Of a DNA stretch of 64,000 nt, positions 24,501 through 35,667 are shown in pieces. Source of the DNA: Oxytricha trifallax (taxonomy: Eukaryota > Ciliophora > Spirotrichea > Sporadotrichida > Oxytrichidae). The number at the start of each line of letters is the position of its first letter. Positions within the stretch are counted from its first letter, which is position 1. The stretch lies in the NCBI GenBank assembly GCA_000711775.1, contig ARYC01003299.1:1-64000 (forward strand). Direction: 5' to 3'. The notes beneath the pieces were generated by a model, which was not told the DNA's origin, made no database searches, and saw only the letters and a program-made list of their open reading frames with translations. A program made the translations under genes and the position numbers.

Positions 24501-24888
24501 CCTCATGAAATCAGGAAGCAAAAATTCTACATAGAATTAAGCCAAAGTCTATCTAGATATTGGGGTGCCAAAAAGTCAATCTTGAACCAGTTTTTGTGGA
24601 CGAAAATAAGTTGACAAGCATATAAAGAACATTGTTCTAAACTCAGATAGAGTTAGCCTAATTCCATATGGATTTTCACAATCTACGTTGAAGCAGCTGA
24701 AGAAACTCAAGGTGAAGAGAACTAAACCACTTGAAGCAAAACTTTAACTGGCCTGGAAATCAGTGAATGATTAGAAACATGGAAAAGGCAGTTTCCTTCA
24801 AAGAGGAAGCTGCTTGATTGAAGGCATTTGGCTAGGCGGAGAATTGACCGAAATGATTTAGTACTAGAGTCTTGTTAAAGAATAATGA
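18543..24888 (+). CDS. MORN-repeat protein, split by TBE-B and a MITE
   Basis: Starts MLGYNLELFYNQIISNKAYF at ATG 18543. A polar region (18780-19350) leads into MORN repeats, which occur in proteins that tether membranes or cytoskeleton: YFDGSKYVGEVIRHGYGMYY, GIGKILFHDGS, YGQWNGDKMHGNGIF, GKGQFNFNNGNHYDGYFLNG, GNWKKKNNNKKDGMGQ. TBE-B interrupts codons for YGQ-WNG, and a MITE lies further on. The C-terminus (24560-24888) is GC-richer and ends HGKGSFLQRGSCLIEGIWLG, then TGA 24886-24888. In-frame TGAs follow NQATV, VTAQ, STRD and GQW; in the last two Arg would fit the repeat. It may be decayed. Confidence 0.65.
19469..19514 (+). other. IES with 9-bp pointer in MORN gene
   Basis: TTGTTTCAT occurs at 19469-19477 and again at 19506-19514. 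Removing one copy and the spacer (37 bp) joins GIGKILFH to DGSF, giving a normal MORN repeat. The short length and flanking repeat fit a developmentally deleted IES. Confidence 0.6.
19641..20696 (+). pseudogene. TBE-B transposase (42-kDa class), broken
   Basis: Aligned with the TBE-A copy throughout. The second and third catalytic residues are clear (FFDNLSVHKTKESK; FNGIEFYWS). The first catalytic region is damaged: the DEA codons read CTATGTGAAAGCA near 20150, a small length change that breaks the frame. It shares the in-frame TGA after NSDS with TBE-A, so that change may predate both copies, and it has a deletion near 20058. It ends at TGA 20694-20696. It is probably inactive. Confidence 0.85.
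20710..21375 (-). CDS. TBE-B 22-kDa protein, with 36-nt intron
   Basis: Begins MESFNEHMKRVEAQEKISRF at 21375 and reads without a break through SKEDLYRYHTQH to the intron (21240-21275). Exon 2 starts VGLFLPTM. The region that follows in TBE-A (PNYPEISVTN) is shortened here: about 75 bp present in TBE-A near 11320-11400 are missing. It ends KPNPFQEFV, TGA at 20710-20712. Function is unknown. Confidence 0.65.
21240..21275 (-). other. Intron in TBE-B 22-kDa gene
   Basis: GTAAAATAAA...AATATGCAG on the minus strand, 36 nt, at the same codon position as in TBE-A. The ends and length are kept while the middle differs. Confidence 0.7.
21942..23384 (+). pseudogene. TBE-B zinc-finger/kinase protein (57-kDa class), nearly intact
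   Basis: Open for about 280 codons from ATG 21942. It has two C2H2 fingers (CQECQDFFSTNSSLKRNMKEVH and CTTCEKSYTHSAKVKKHMQKHH, each written with both Cys and both His), a Lys-rich linker, and a kinase-like domain with HRDLKPENFML and VVIDLN. There is a one-base step near 22785, and a TGA replaces the AGA (Arg) of TBE-A just after VVIDLN. It ends at TGA 23382-23384. The fingers suggest DNA binding. Confidence 0.8.
23990..24409. mobile_element. Foldback MITE-1 (420 bp)
   Basis: Almost the whole element is an inverted repeat. The outer ends read ATTGTAGGAATACATTTGAT and its complement. Inner arms of over 150 bp pair with few mismatches around a short centre near 24190-24215. An ATT duplication flanks it (23987-23989, 24410-24412). 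It has no open frame of note, and GC content is above that of its surroundings. It sits in the coding part of the MORN gene; removing it with one ATT keeps the frame (SIIIINGGQQNHYSW). Confidence 0.85.
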
Positions 24889-24901
24889 GTATCTAAGTTG
24901 A

Positions 24902-24933
24902 CTTTGCAAAGACAAGGATTTGTCTTTGCAAAG
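24902..24933. other. Perfect stem-loop after the MORN gene stop
   Basis: Two 14-bp arms (CTTTGCAAAGACAA and its complement) with a GGAT loop start 14 bp past the stop codon. It could be a 3' UTR structure or a remnant of an inverted-repeat element. Confidence 0.5.
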
Positions 24934-25367
24934 TATTAAGTTCAAAATAGGATGAATGAAATATAGACTTATAAGTAAATAATCTACTCTAACTTCCTTT
25001 ATATTATATTAAACTTAATAGCAAAAGATTTACAAATTCAATATTATTTATAAAATCCTCTCGCCATTTCGATGACTCTTTAATAGAAAGAGGTTTTGAA
25101 TTGAGAGGTAAGATTGAAGATTTAAACTTATATAATGAAAAGTCAACTTACCTAAAATCTCTATTTTTAAGCAAGCAAAGCTAATATCATTGCTTAACAA
25201 AATTCTAAGTATCGTTATTATTTAAAGTATAAAGCTTATTTTAGATTTAAAAGTTAAAACTACTTAAAAGTTTTCTATAATTTCTAAATATATGATTTTT
25301 AATAATGAGAATTGCTTATTTATAAATTAAAAATACTATCATTGCTAATAAAAGAGTAACTATAAAA
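24934..25367. other. AT-rich spacer
   Basis: No coding segment recognised. It separates the MORN gene from a coiled-coil gene. Confidence 0.35.
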
Positions 25368-27243
25368 ATGAAAATATCTGAGAAAATTTAAGAGAAAAAA
25401 GATAAAATGACAATAAAAAAATTGAAAGATAAATATAGGAATTTATAAATGGTGCAGAGCCTGCGTAAAGAATTCTTATAAGAAATCATAGATATCAAGA
25501 AAGATAAGGAAGACAACAAGAGATTGGTGTTTCAAATGAAGAAAGCGTATGAGGAAATATTATGATTTGAAATTCAGGCAAAATAACTTGGAAAATTAAT
25601 AGAAGCAATTTGATGGCACAAGATAGAGAAAAGCACATCACTTTAGTTTATATTTAATCCTATATTAAATGGAATTTGTTTTTGTTATATTAATATCGAA
25701 AATTTATAAATATCACAGCTCATTGTTAACTTTAGATTCTCCTAAGAAAAAAGGATTATCACCATTTATGGACAAATTAGATAGTTTGAATCACTCTATT
25801 AATAATTGAAATGGGTCTTCACCATAGATTGTGGAAAAAGTCACTTTAAGCATGCAGTAATAAGGTACAAACCAAAATTTTAACCATCTATCTCATACTC
25901 AAAATTTGAATATAAATTCAATTATAATTGTAACAAACATTCCTATCATTTATCAGTTATTTGTTTTTAGACACTTAATTTATTAAATAGATTGTGATAA
26001 ATTCAATAAAATAATTTTAAATAACAAAGATAGTATGAATCATCAACCGAATTTGGGTCGCTCATCATCACAGCACTAGCATGTGCCCATAATCTATGAT
26101 TCAATAGCTTAAAGCTAGGTGTTAAATAATTTCAGATCAAGGAGATTGAATCAATTCGACAAGCTACAGTCTCGCATTATGAAAATATCTGATGAAAGGA
26201 ATTAAATAGTGCAGAATATGCGGCTAATTGAAGTTGGAGAGAAAGCAGGCTATGCTAAGTCTATAGAACAGCCACTTTCATAGCAGAGAGTGCATGATTT
26301 ATTGAGTTAACAAAATGTTTTTATTTCTTTCTCATACTATTTGTAAAGAATTTAGAGTTATATAAGTCGAATACACACGAGAAGACCTTACTACAATGAT
26401 TTAAGCATCAAAGCATAAACAGTTATAGATATGCGACTTAATCTAGAGGAACTCAGGGTTAGATCTAAATTAACATAAATTTGTTGCATCAAATTAATTT
26501 ATTATAGTAAAAACAGAATGAGTTTATATAAAAATCTCTAGCTTCAAAGCCTAAACATAAAAATACATCACTGCTCTTTCCAGATATTTATAAACCGTAA
26601 ATTTATATCAGCGTAATATCAGTAACCAATGTAGAAAATCCTAATTCAGATATATTGAATAGCTCTGAATTATCACCTAATCATCCTTAATCACAAGAGC
26701 AATGTATGATTTTATATTAGTTTTTTATCAAGTAGGTGATTTAATCAGTGAAGACCCAAGGATGATATAAAGCAGAAATTTACCTAAGTATAGATTAATC
26801 AATAGAACAAATGAATAAAAATAGATCCAAATACTGAATCACTTAACGTCAGTGTGACCCAGATAAAATAGATAAAATACCTCTAAGTTAAAACGTAAAA
26901 TCTTATCTGCTAAATTAAGAACATTCTTTCGCTGATATCCTTAAATCCAGATTCAACAAAGAAACACTCTTAAAACAGAAGCATCTCTAAAAAGAAACAT
27001 AAAAGTCTCAGGCATAATTATTCTTAGAGAGATGTTTCTATGTCAATTGATAACTAATTAATAATGATTGGACCTCAAAGAGGGCCTTTTAAAATCAAAG
27101 AAAGTTAATCTTTGCTATAAAAGAGCCAAAATAATTAGATAAAAAAATTAGGCAATTCAGTAAGTAAATGCCATAAAGAATTAGTAGAGTCTTCAAAAAA
27201 TAGAAAGTAAAATAGATATAGTCTATTATCTCAAATTTAATGA
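25368..27243 (+). CDS. Coiled-coil protein of unknown function
   Basis: First block from ATG 25368 is a charged helix (IKKLKDKYRNLQMVQSLRKE to MKKAYEEIL). Later blocks read GLSPFMDKLDSLNHSINN (about 25755), MNHQPNLGRSSSQHQHVPII (ATG 26035), SRIMKISDERNQIVQNMRLI, AQTVIDMRLNLEELRVRSK, and a Ser/Lys-rich part (PDSTKKHSQNRSISKKKHKS). The frame ends at TGA 27241-27243. In-frame TGAs occur after EEIL and SINN, and frame changes near 26620 and 26740. An alternative is two genes, with the second starting at 26035. No family is recognised. Confidence 0.45.
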
Positions 27244-27352
27244 GATATTTTTCCATTATAAATAATTTTATTTCTTGATTTAATCGCTACAATCTTTAAG
27301 TGATACTTGAATGAACTGATGATAAATAATTGAATAATAAAATTGATAAATG

Positions 27353-28541
27353 GAAGCTTTGACAAAAGGTCAGTTAGATTTTTCTGAAAAGAAGATCTTT
27401 CACCAGAGAGCAGCAGACGCCAACCACAAGCGCTAATTTGAAAGCAAACTGACAGAGAATGATAAGTTAAGTTCAACTCTTATTGATATAAGCCAAAAAT
27501 CTATAAATCATGTGATGGTAAGATAGTTTAATTTAGCCTTCAAGATTAATAAACTTTTATAGGTTCCACTTAAGCGAGGTCGGGTTCTTCACAAAAGGGA
27601 AAGTTAAGCACAGTAATGAAGTCTTAGTGTTTCTTGGAGATAACTATTTCGCTGAGAGAACTGCTTTTGAGTGTCAAGATATAATACAGAGAAGAAAGAA
27701 TTGTAAGTAATATTCAAAGCATTTAAACCTTTATTCCTAATGATTCAAAATCAAATTGATTCTATTGACAAATAAATCGAGTAAGAGCAAGCTCAGAGTG
27801 ATCTATTAAGCGAGACTTAATCTAAGTTTCTAGATACTGCTATCGTTGGACAATAGTTACCAGATACTGAAAGTAGATGGACTAGAGATGGTCTTTTTGA
27901 CATTAGAGGAGAATAAAATGATGTGAAAGAAGTCGAAGAAATTCAAGAAATTAAGCCATAAATTATATATGAAAATGAAGAAGATGGTAATGAGGAAGAT
28001 TTTTAAGCTTAATTTGAAAAAACGAAGAGTCAATCTCAGAATAAGAACCAAGATATAATTAAGAAGCTTAAGGGAAGTCTAGATTCCGCTTAAACACTGA
28101 TATCTTAATCTTAGAAGAAAGACCATATTACCAGTATGAATTAGTCTTAAGCTAATGAAATAATAGCTAAATCACTATCAGATTTGTGGAAAATTATGGA
28201 AAGAGTAGCAGAGATAAACCAAGTAGAAGTCAAAGCTACATTTACACCACTTGACTCTGATCAATTTAAGAAGTCTAATTTAATTTCTGCCAAGCCTACA
28301 TCTATCCTTAAGACTTCATCAAATTTCTAGACAGCTTAGAGTGATTCAACTGGCCCTTCTCTTAATTCTTAAAGTCAAACAATTAAGAAGGCGGATGAAG
28401 CTATTATTGGAAAAATAATTGAGAGATTTCACTAAACCCTAGTAGTAGATTTAGCAATAATAAGTGTAGAATTAAGATGAACAAGAAGAAGAAAGACCAA
28501 CGAGAGTTAGTAAATTCAAGCAGTAAAGATAGGATAACTGA
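27353..28541 (+). CDS. URI-like unconventional prefoldin
   Basis: Resembles URI1 (RPB5-interacting prefoldin), a chaperone-type protein that works with RNA polymerase assembly and TOR signalling. The N-terminal helix (MEALTKGQLDFSEKKIFHQR) is followed by the prefoldin hairpin: VGFFTKGKVKHSNEVLVFLG, then DNYFAERTAFECQDIIQRRK. A second helix follows (MIQNQIDSIDKQIEQEQAQ), then an acidic middle. The C-terminus has the two short URI-type motifs KIIER(D)FT and RPTRVSKFKQ before TGA 28539-28541. A 45-nt intron lies between VM and VPL. One-base steps near 27573, 27700 and 28428 break the frame although all conserved parts are present, which favours indel errors or recent damage. Confidence 0.7.
27518..27562 (+). 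other. Intron in URI-like gene
   Basis: GTAAGATAGT...CTTTTATAG, 45 nt. Splicing joins NHVM to VPL, as expected from the family at this point. Confidence 0.65.
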
Positions 28542-28682
28542 TTATCCACACAAATTCATTAATTAGAACTAGCATTGTCTTTTCCAAAATTACTTAGGTT
28601 TCAATTTAATTTCATTAATTTTTAATTTGCTTTAGTCTTATAAAAATAGAAAAATTGTGGAAATAATTTTAATAAAAATAAA

Positions 28683-31514
28683 ATGACCAAATCATTTGCT
28701 AGTGGTGGGCACTCCTCTTTGATGTAAAATAATCGAGAGCCAATGTCAATAATAGAGGAGCAATCAATTTCAAGTTTAAATATTAATTCAGTGTACTTCC
28801 CCTATGCTTAATCATTTGTAAATATTGACCCTGGACAAGGTTTACATCAGATGCAGTAAGTTAGGTAAATTAGTAAATATTACAACAATAGTATCGTTAT
28901 TAAAGAAACTTATATTTATTGAATTAAAATTAACACTTAAAATTATTAGATAATTATTTATAATAGATAATACTATGGGATAGAGTCAAAACATAGAATA
29001 TTATAAATTAATATAGTAAATGCATTACAGTCCTTAAGTGTAATAACAAGCTTCGAATTTATACACAAGCTAATAAAAACACCTTTAAAATGAGCAAATT
29101 CATAGTAACAAGTTTACAATAGATAAGTAAATAGGTTAATTATGTTTACTTGTTAAATATTATTCAGTCTGAAAGTAATTATTTTTCGATAGGTAACTCC
29201 ACAGCATATGGTGATTTTATGTTTAAAAGAACTTAAAAATAACAATAAAATAATTCATTATTGATTAGAAAAATAATTATATTCATTAAAAGTATATTAT
29301 AAACTTTAAGCGTAAATCAAATAGGTTAAGACTTTAGAATTTTAGGTTATTTAATAGAAATATTATATTTAAAATTTAAAAAGACTTTATTCTTGCTGAT
29401 ATCATTTTCTTGCAATAAAAGAGCGAGATAGATCTATTTATAAGTTAGATTTAATTATCTTTACTGCCTTGATATTGAATTGTTAATAAATTGCGATTTA
29501 ATTCTCTCCAAAATATTTCAGCATTAAACAATAATCTTCAATACTAACAACAATAGGATATGTATTATTAACAAAATAATCAATAACAGAATAATAAACA
29601 ATTTACTCAATCACAAGACAGGAAAATGAGATAAATCCCAACGAACAGCAATTAGGAGAGTCACAATCAATCAATCGATGAATAACAGAGAGGATAGCTT
29701 CAATAATTTCAATAAAAGTAACAAACACCACAGATTAAAATTAATAGATGACAAACCGCTCATTATTTCTAAATAGTATAATCAAAAATATTAAGAATAA
29801 TATATTGATTAAATTAATGCAATAAGGTTCAAAATGAATATTCTGAACAGAGCAACAAAAGCTCTCTAGCAAACAAGAGATCTGTTGTTTTTGGATACCA
29901 TATATTAGGGAGCCCTACTTCAACACCTCTTGTCATGGCTATGGGTAGACTCCATCAGCAATCTTCAATGTATAATTATTACAGTAAGCAATCAATATGA
30001 TTTAAGAAAGTTGATTTTAGATTAAATTATCACCTATAAATGAGGAAATTCGACAGAATTCAAGGTAATACAACTCAAAACAACCTAACAGATGTCTAGC
30101 CAGTAAAAATCTCCAAAGATATTCGAATTCGATGTATGTAAATTCAAAAAAGTAAAAGCTAATGCAAAAATACAACATGGTAGGTTTCGATGCCAATAGA
30201 GATCAGTTCACATTGAACAAAGTCTCAAATAAAACTACTATAAATCATGAAGATGAAGGAGAAGATGAGACCATGAGCAACAGTTAAAATATCAATTTAA
30301 AGCAGAATAGATAACAATTGGGAAATTGTAATTGAAACATGTAAAAAAGCAATTAATAGTCACTGAATATATACGATCATAAGTCCAATATTTCTTAATA
30401 AAATTGGTTACAATGACAGGCTCAAAGCAATGAGTAAAGTAATAAAAGTAGTCAAAATAGATCCATAGTTTTATAGAATAATTAGCCTAGAAAAAAAACC
30501 CGTTTATTTATTTCTGATTATATGAATTATGGTTAAGAAATCTTAAATCTTAGGCAATATTTTGGATTTTACCTCAACAAAGAAATTCCAATCTAAAATT
30601 AGCTAAAATTGATGATTAAATTATCAGATAGCATTTAAAATAGCTTTAGATGTCAAATAAGCCTATTTAAAAAGTTTGAATTTCATAAAAATGCTCCTTA
30701 AAATAGCAATAGTACTTTTAGAGTGATATAATAAACAGCCCCCATTTCTAAGAAATCAGTCCAATTTTTGAGAGAAACAAGAAATAGGATTAATAATATC
30801 AGAGCGATAATGTGAGGTATAAGACATCATAGATAGTCGACTATAATAAGCATTAAAGTATATATAGATTACGATAAATAACAATGGAAAATTGAGGAAA
30901 GATTAAGAAATATCCAAAAGCATCAAGGTAAGAGGGAGGTTGATTTAACCCCCAATCACTTCCTAAATTATCAATCAGAAAGAGCAAAAGGTGTTTGGAT
31001 AATTATAGTTTTTAATTTTAAGCCTGCATAGAGTATGAATTAAAGTGTTATAGAAACATAAAATAAGAGAGATATGTCCACAATATAAAATAACACTCAA
31101 GCAACAGAACAGCTAAACAAATCTTTCAATGAATATAAATAAAATTATGCTTCAGCTTTATAAATAAAAAATTTATTCTGAATAAAGCCAAATTATATAT
31201 TTCAACTGATATGTTAGATTTTATTTTCAACTTTGAACAAATCTGAAATGACTAAATCTCAAGCTAAAATTCGAAAGTCCAACATGTAAAAAGATACCCA
31301 AAAATTGGAAATTTTAGACAATGAATAAGCGCCAAAAGAGGAACGTCAAGAAATTATCTATAATCATTCATTCGTAAATCGATTAAAATCTTTGATAATA
31401 TATTAACAAGAATTATAATAATATTTGAAGTTAATTACCAACTTTATAAATGTTGGTAATGGACTTAATAAATATATATAAAATTAAATGACTAATAAGC
31501 AAAGTTTAATATGA
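28683..31514 (+). CDS. Gln/Asn-rich protein of unknown function
   Basis: The first segment starts MTKSFASGGHSSLMQNNREP at ATG 28683 and runs to about 28865. An AT-rich gap of about 640 bp, likely IES, follows. The rest is Gln/Asn-rich with ordered islands: RSVVFGYHILGSPTSTPLVM (about 29880), MVGFDANRDQFTLNKVSNKT (about 30178), RLFISDYMNYGQEILNLRQY (about 30505) and AKGVWIIIVFNFKPAQSMNQ (about 30970). It ends NGLNKYIQNQMTNKQSLI with TGA 31512-31514. An in-frame TGA follows QQNWLQ near 30415. No family is recognised. The long Gln runs are encoded mostly by TAA and TAG. Confidence 0.5.
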
Positions 31515-32056
31515 CACTGTTACCTTTTCATTTTAAATCTCTTTTTCATGATATAATCTATTTAAGATTTTAACTTATTAGGTAATATAAAGTTTAAACT
31601 CAATAATGATAATATAACTTAAAAAACTCTATACTTTAAGATTTATGTATAATTCTAAATAGATTTAATAGAAATATAAAAGTTATAGATCAATATTCTA
31701 TTTAACCTTTTATATAATTAATTTGTGGATAATTTATTATAATCCTTATTATAAATTCAAGAATCAAAATTGTTACTAAAATAGACTTATATTTCTAGAT
31801 AGAAATAGTAGAGTTACATAAAGAAAATTTGTGAATACTTAATTAATAGAAATTTATACTAGGGTTATTAAATATGGTCATCCTCTAACATTAATAATAA
31901 GAGATATGAAATTTATTAATTAATTTATAATAAGGTGCATATTAAATTATTTATTAAACTTTATTTTTTTGCTATCGTTTATGTGTTTTATATAAAATTA
32001 TTTGATTACTTAGCATTATATATTTTCACTTAAAATTACTAAAAATTGAGTCTTTT
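31515..32056. other. AT-rich spacer
   Basis: Intergenic DNA between two plus-strand genes. No coding segment or motif is seen. Confidence 0.4.
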
Positions 32057-35000
32057 ATGCAATGTTGCATAGCAGAATATATAGATCCAAGAATTTTAAC
32101 TGAAATTCAAATGAATGAATATATTGAAGAGACAACTGGATAAATAGAGAAGAGAAATTATGCACTATAAGAAAATGAAGAGAGAATTGGAGGAAGCTAA
32201 AGTTGCCATGGCTGAAAGCTAGAAGCAAGGAAATGTTATTAGTGATAAAGAAATGGCAAGGATCAAGTACTAAAATTTATATTGTAAAGGGACTATATAT
32301 ATATATTATAATAAGCACAAAATAAGTACTAGCAAAAATGGTTAAGCAAAATGTTTCCAAAAATGATCAGAGTAATAGACAACCTTACACAAAAGAAGCG
32401 GCACAGTAAATACTGCAAATGCTGCAAATATGATAAAAACAATCTGAAAAGTAATCAATAATCTTAAGACTACGATCTAGGACAAATGTCTCAGTATATG
32501 AATAAAATTAAGATATTAAGCTAGAGACTGCACAATGGAAAGTCTATGAATAAAATTGGGTAAGCTGGTGGTCATTAGAAGGATAGGATTTCGTTGAGAG
32601 AGCTGCTTTATCATGAATGTATTTATTAAAAATATAAACATTAATATTGAGAGTAATCAATTAAGATTAATTAAAGAATTTATTATAGTATCTCTTAACG
32701 CCAATCGATATAATCTAAGAAATGCCAGCATGTTGAAGAAAGAAGGAACTAAAATTCTCAATTCCCCAAAGATTTATTTATATAAGCATGAATTCTTTTT
32801 ACTTAAGTATATAAATAATAAAATAAAATCTGAATCAAAAGTTATTTTGCTTCGATCTTTTGAATTTTTGATTACAAAAATTTATTTCAACAAAAGGCTA
32901 TATCTTTTTTGTGTATCTATATAGAAATATTCGAAATTAAGCAGAGTTTTAAAATTAAAATCCTTAAATAATTTCTTTTAAACTTTATTTTAGTACAATA
33001 TGAAGTATATTATTTTATTTATGAATCTAGAAACGACATGCAACATTTCCTATCACAAAATCACAGAACGAGCCACTCAAAAAATATAAGTGACAACAGT
33101 TTCGTTAATAAAGGAAGACACAACCATCAGAAAAAGAACTCTATAACTTAATAAAATTTCAATTCTGGAGCTCACAATAAAAGGCTCATTGATAATTTTC
33201 AAAATCAATTTTAGAAAACTGCTGGATTTTAAACAAATTAATCTCCTGATACTACGAGCTACTCAAGTAGAAATAACTAGAGCTAATATTAAAGAGAAGC
33301 TAGAGATAGATTACTTGGTATCTATAACAAGCATAATATATGATTATATTAATTTATTTGCACAATTTTGTATAAGATAAATGGAACTATTATTTTTATA
33401 TGTTAAATTAAATAAAATAAAGCACAGGCATATATGCTCAACCAATCATTCTTAATTTGATCCATTCAGAAATATATAAAGTGCAAGGAAAAGTAGAGGT
33501 AAGAACCTGGAATATGTGGATTTGAAATAGCTTCCCATCAGTAAACCACCCTCTGTGAGAAGTATTTGCCTCTCAGCTTTAGACTTGAGTTACAGAGATA
33601 TGTCGCAACATGTCGATCCAGTTGAAGTAAGCGAGTAAATTATCCAAACAATGAAAGCTGAAATGAGAAGTGTATAGATGGATACTATGTTTTCTGGGAG
33701 ATAAGTTAATAAATGCATTGAAACAGAGAAAGAGGTTGCTATAAAGGGCATGCCAGATAAGAGGTTTGAGACTATAGAAATGAGAGGAGAACTAAATCAT
33801 GATGAGCCAGAGTACTTCAAGTACGATTGGAAGCGGATTAAATTCACTAATTAGAAACTAATATGATGAGATGAGGACTGGCAAAGATTTGATATCATCT
33901 TAGAAAAGCTTGAAATTCCTAAAAAATAGTGAAAGATTTTTTTATTATTAAACTTTTGCCAGTAGGGGATGGCGACACTTATGATAACATGCAAGATGCC
34001 TCAGCTTCATAATTTACTTAGTACGAAATTAAATACAGAGAGCTAGATGCTGAAAACTTCAAGTAAATTTTCATCCACATATATCCTATTATACAGCCCT
34101 GAAAATAATGAAATTTATAATGAGATGGAAGCTTAATACATGGCCACGCTATAAAAGAAGAAAGCTTAAAGTTACAACTAGAAAGAAATACTCTAAGAAA
34201 TTCATGTTAATGCTATGAAAACTCTGGAGGTGTTGAACAATTATTTAGTTGTTGGAGATATTGCTATGAACAGTATTATCAATTTCTACAAAGGACCATA
34301 GAGAGAATACATTATCAGATTATTACTTAGATGCAACAAAATGTATGAAGCTAGAGTTGATGTTAAGAAAATCATAATGCTGATGATCACTCAATCATTG
34401 ATAAATTTATTATCATAATTTAATTTTAATTTCAATCAGAGTTGTTCATAGATATTGAAGTACTGAGAGAATTAGAGGAATTAGAGGTAAAGAAATATAA
34501 GCGCTCGGACATGAATACTTTTTAAAACAGAATGCAGTTACTCTCCAAGATTTAAAGAGAGCTTAACATTTTCAAGCAAGATCATAAAATATTTAGGGAT
34601 AAGTTTATCTTCAATAAGTTGGATTTGTATAACGAGATACCACTTGCTATAGAGGATCTTTAATTATTCATGAATTCCATTAAAGAAATCCCAATTATAG
34701 ATGAAAAACCATTAAGTAAAAATGGATCTAACTTGCTAAGAGTTTCAAATTCTTCTGCCAACTTAAGACTAATGAATCATAAGGCTTATTAAGAAACTTT
34801 CAAAGTCTACTAGGAAGAAACTAAATCAATGATGACAGAGAGTAAAATAGGGCTTACTTAGTAGTACAGTTAAGAGGGTGGACTTAATTTAGAAGAAAAA
34901 TTTCAAAGTGATAACGAACTAAATAATTTGCAGTACTCTGTTGATGACATAAGTGATGCTTAAACTCCAAAGTATTGGTAAAATATGATGAAAAGAGTTT

Positions 35001-35553
35001 TATTATGCTCTCTAAAATTTAACAACGGAATAGGCAACACTAAATGACTTACTCTAATAAATTCCCAATAGAGAACCAAATATCAATAATAAATCAGCAT
35101 GAAAAGGCGAATCAAAGAGCAAATTAACAACTCTTTAACTCTGACTATTAAAATCTAAATGCCCTCCAACAAAATCAAATAAATCTCTCTGAAAAAGGTA
35201 AGCCAGTAATTACCTCTACCAGAACAAGCCAAATTACAAGAATAGTCTAGCAAACTCGGTATAATGATGGCAGAATAAAAGAAGAAAATATTCATTACCA
35301 AGATACCAGCTTATTCAACGATGATGAAATAGATTAAATTCAATTAGATAATGATTAAGATAATAGCCAGATAAATAACAGAGACATATTCGAGTTGAAT
35401 TAGCAGTCTTCATTCAGCACATAAAGGCAATTAGGGAATACTTAAGACATAATCATAGTTGAGAAGAATATTGTTAATCATATTAATACACAAAATGCAA
35501 AGGAAAACTATTCAAATAATGAGCATGTGATGACTACATAGAAAATTATATGA
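32057..35553 (+). CDS. Large coiled-coil protein with well-defined IESs
   Basis: Starts MQCCIAEYIDPRILTEIQMN at ATG 32057. The helical N-terminus (MKRELEEAKVAMAESQKQG) crosses three pointer-bounded IESs with the frame restored each time. The middle part reads PPSVRSICLSALDLSYRDMS and EVAIKGMPDKRFETIEMRGE. Then come long intact frames at 34438-35046 (VLRELEELEVKKYKRSDMNT) and 34981-35553 (Asn/Gln-rich, ending NNEHVMTTQKII, TGA 35551-35553). TGA TGA near 33860 and frame changes near 33960, 34090 and 34980 remain unexplained. The family is not recognised. Length and helices suggest a structural or scaffold role. Confidence 0.6.
32265..32331 (+). other. IES 1, 8-bp pointer
   Basis: AAGTACTA at 32265-32272 and 32324-32331. 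Deleting 59 bp joins EMARIKYQ to QKWLSKMFPK in frame. The spacer is almost all A and T. Confidence 0.85.
32613..33026 (+). other. IES 2, 6-bp pointer, with an open frame
   Basis: ATGAAT at 32613-32618 and 33021-33026. Deleting 408 bp joins SLRELLYHE to SRNDMQHF in frame. The IES carries an open frame of about 100 codons beginning at its first base (MNVFIKNININIESNQLRLI); see findings. Confidence 0.85.
33336..33436 (+). other. IES 3, 7-bp pointer
   Basis: ATATATG at 33336-33342 and 33430-33436. Deleting 94 bp joins GIYNKHNI to CSTNHSQFDPF in frame. Confidence 0.8.
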
Positions 35554-35667
35554 ACTTAATATTTATATATTTTCGAATAACATATTCAGCTTTTAGCAAA
35601 AGCAGTATAACTTATTAGAAGGTAATAAGCTAAATTTCAATCATTCTAAAATGAAATTGATATCTAA

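Noticed and set aside
27237..28051. Minus-strand frames at 27237-27476 and 27857-28051
   Set aside because: They lie antisense to the URI-like gene, whose plus-strand protein matches a known family.
33189..33380. Plus-strand 63-codon frame
   Set aside because: It overlaps an MDS of the coiled-coil gene in another frame; the gene frame is supported by pointer joins on both sides.
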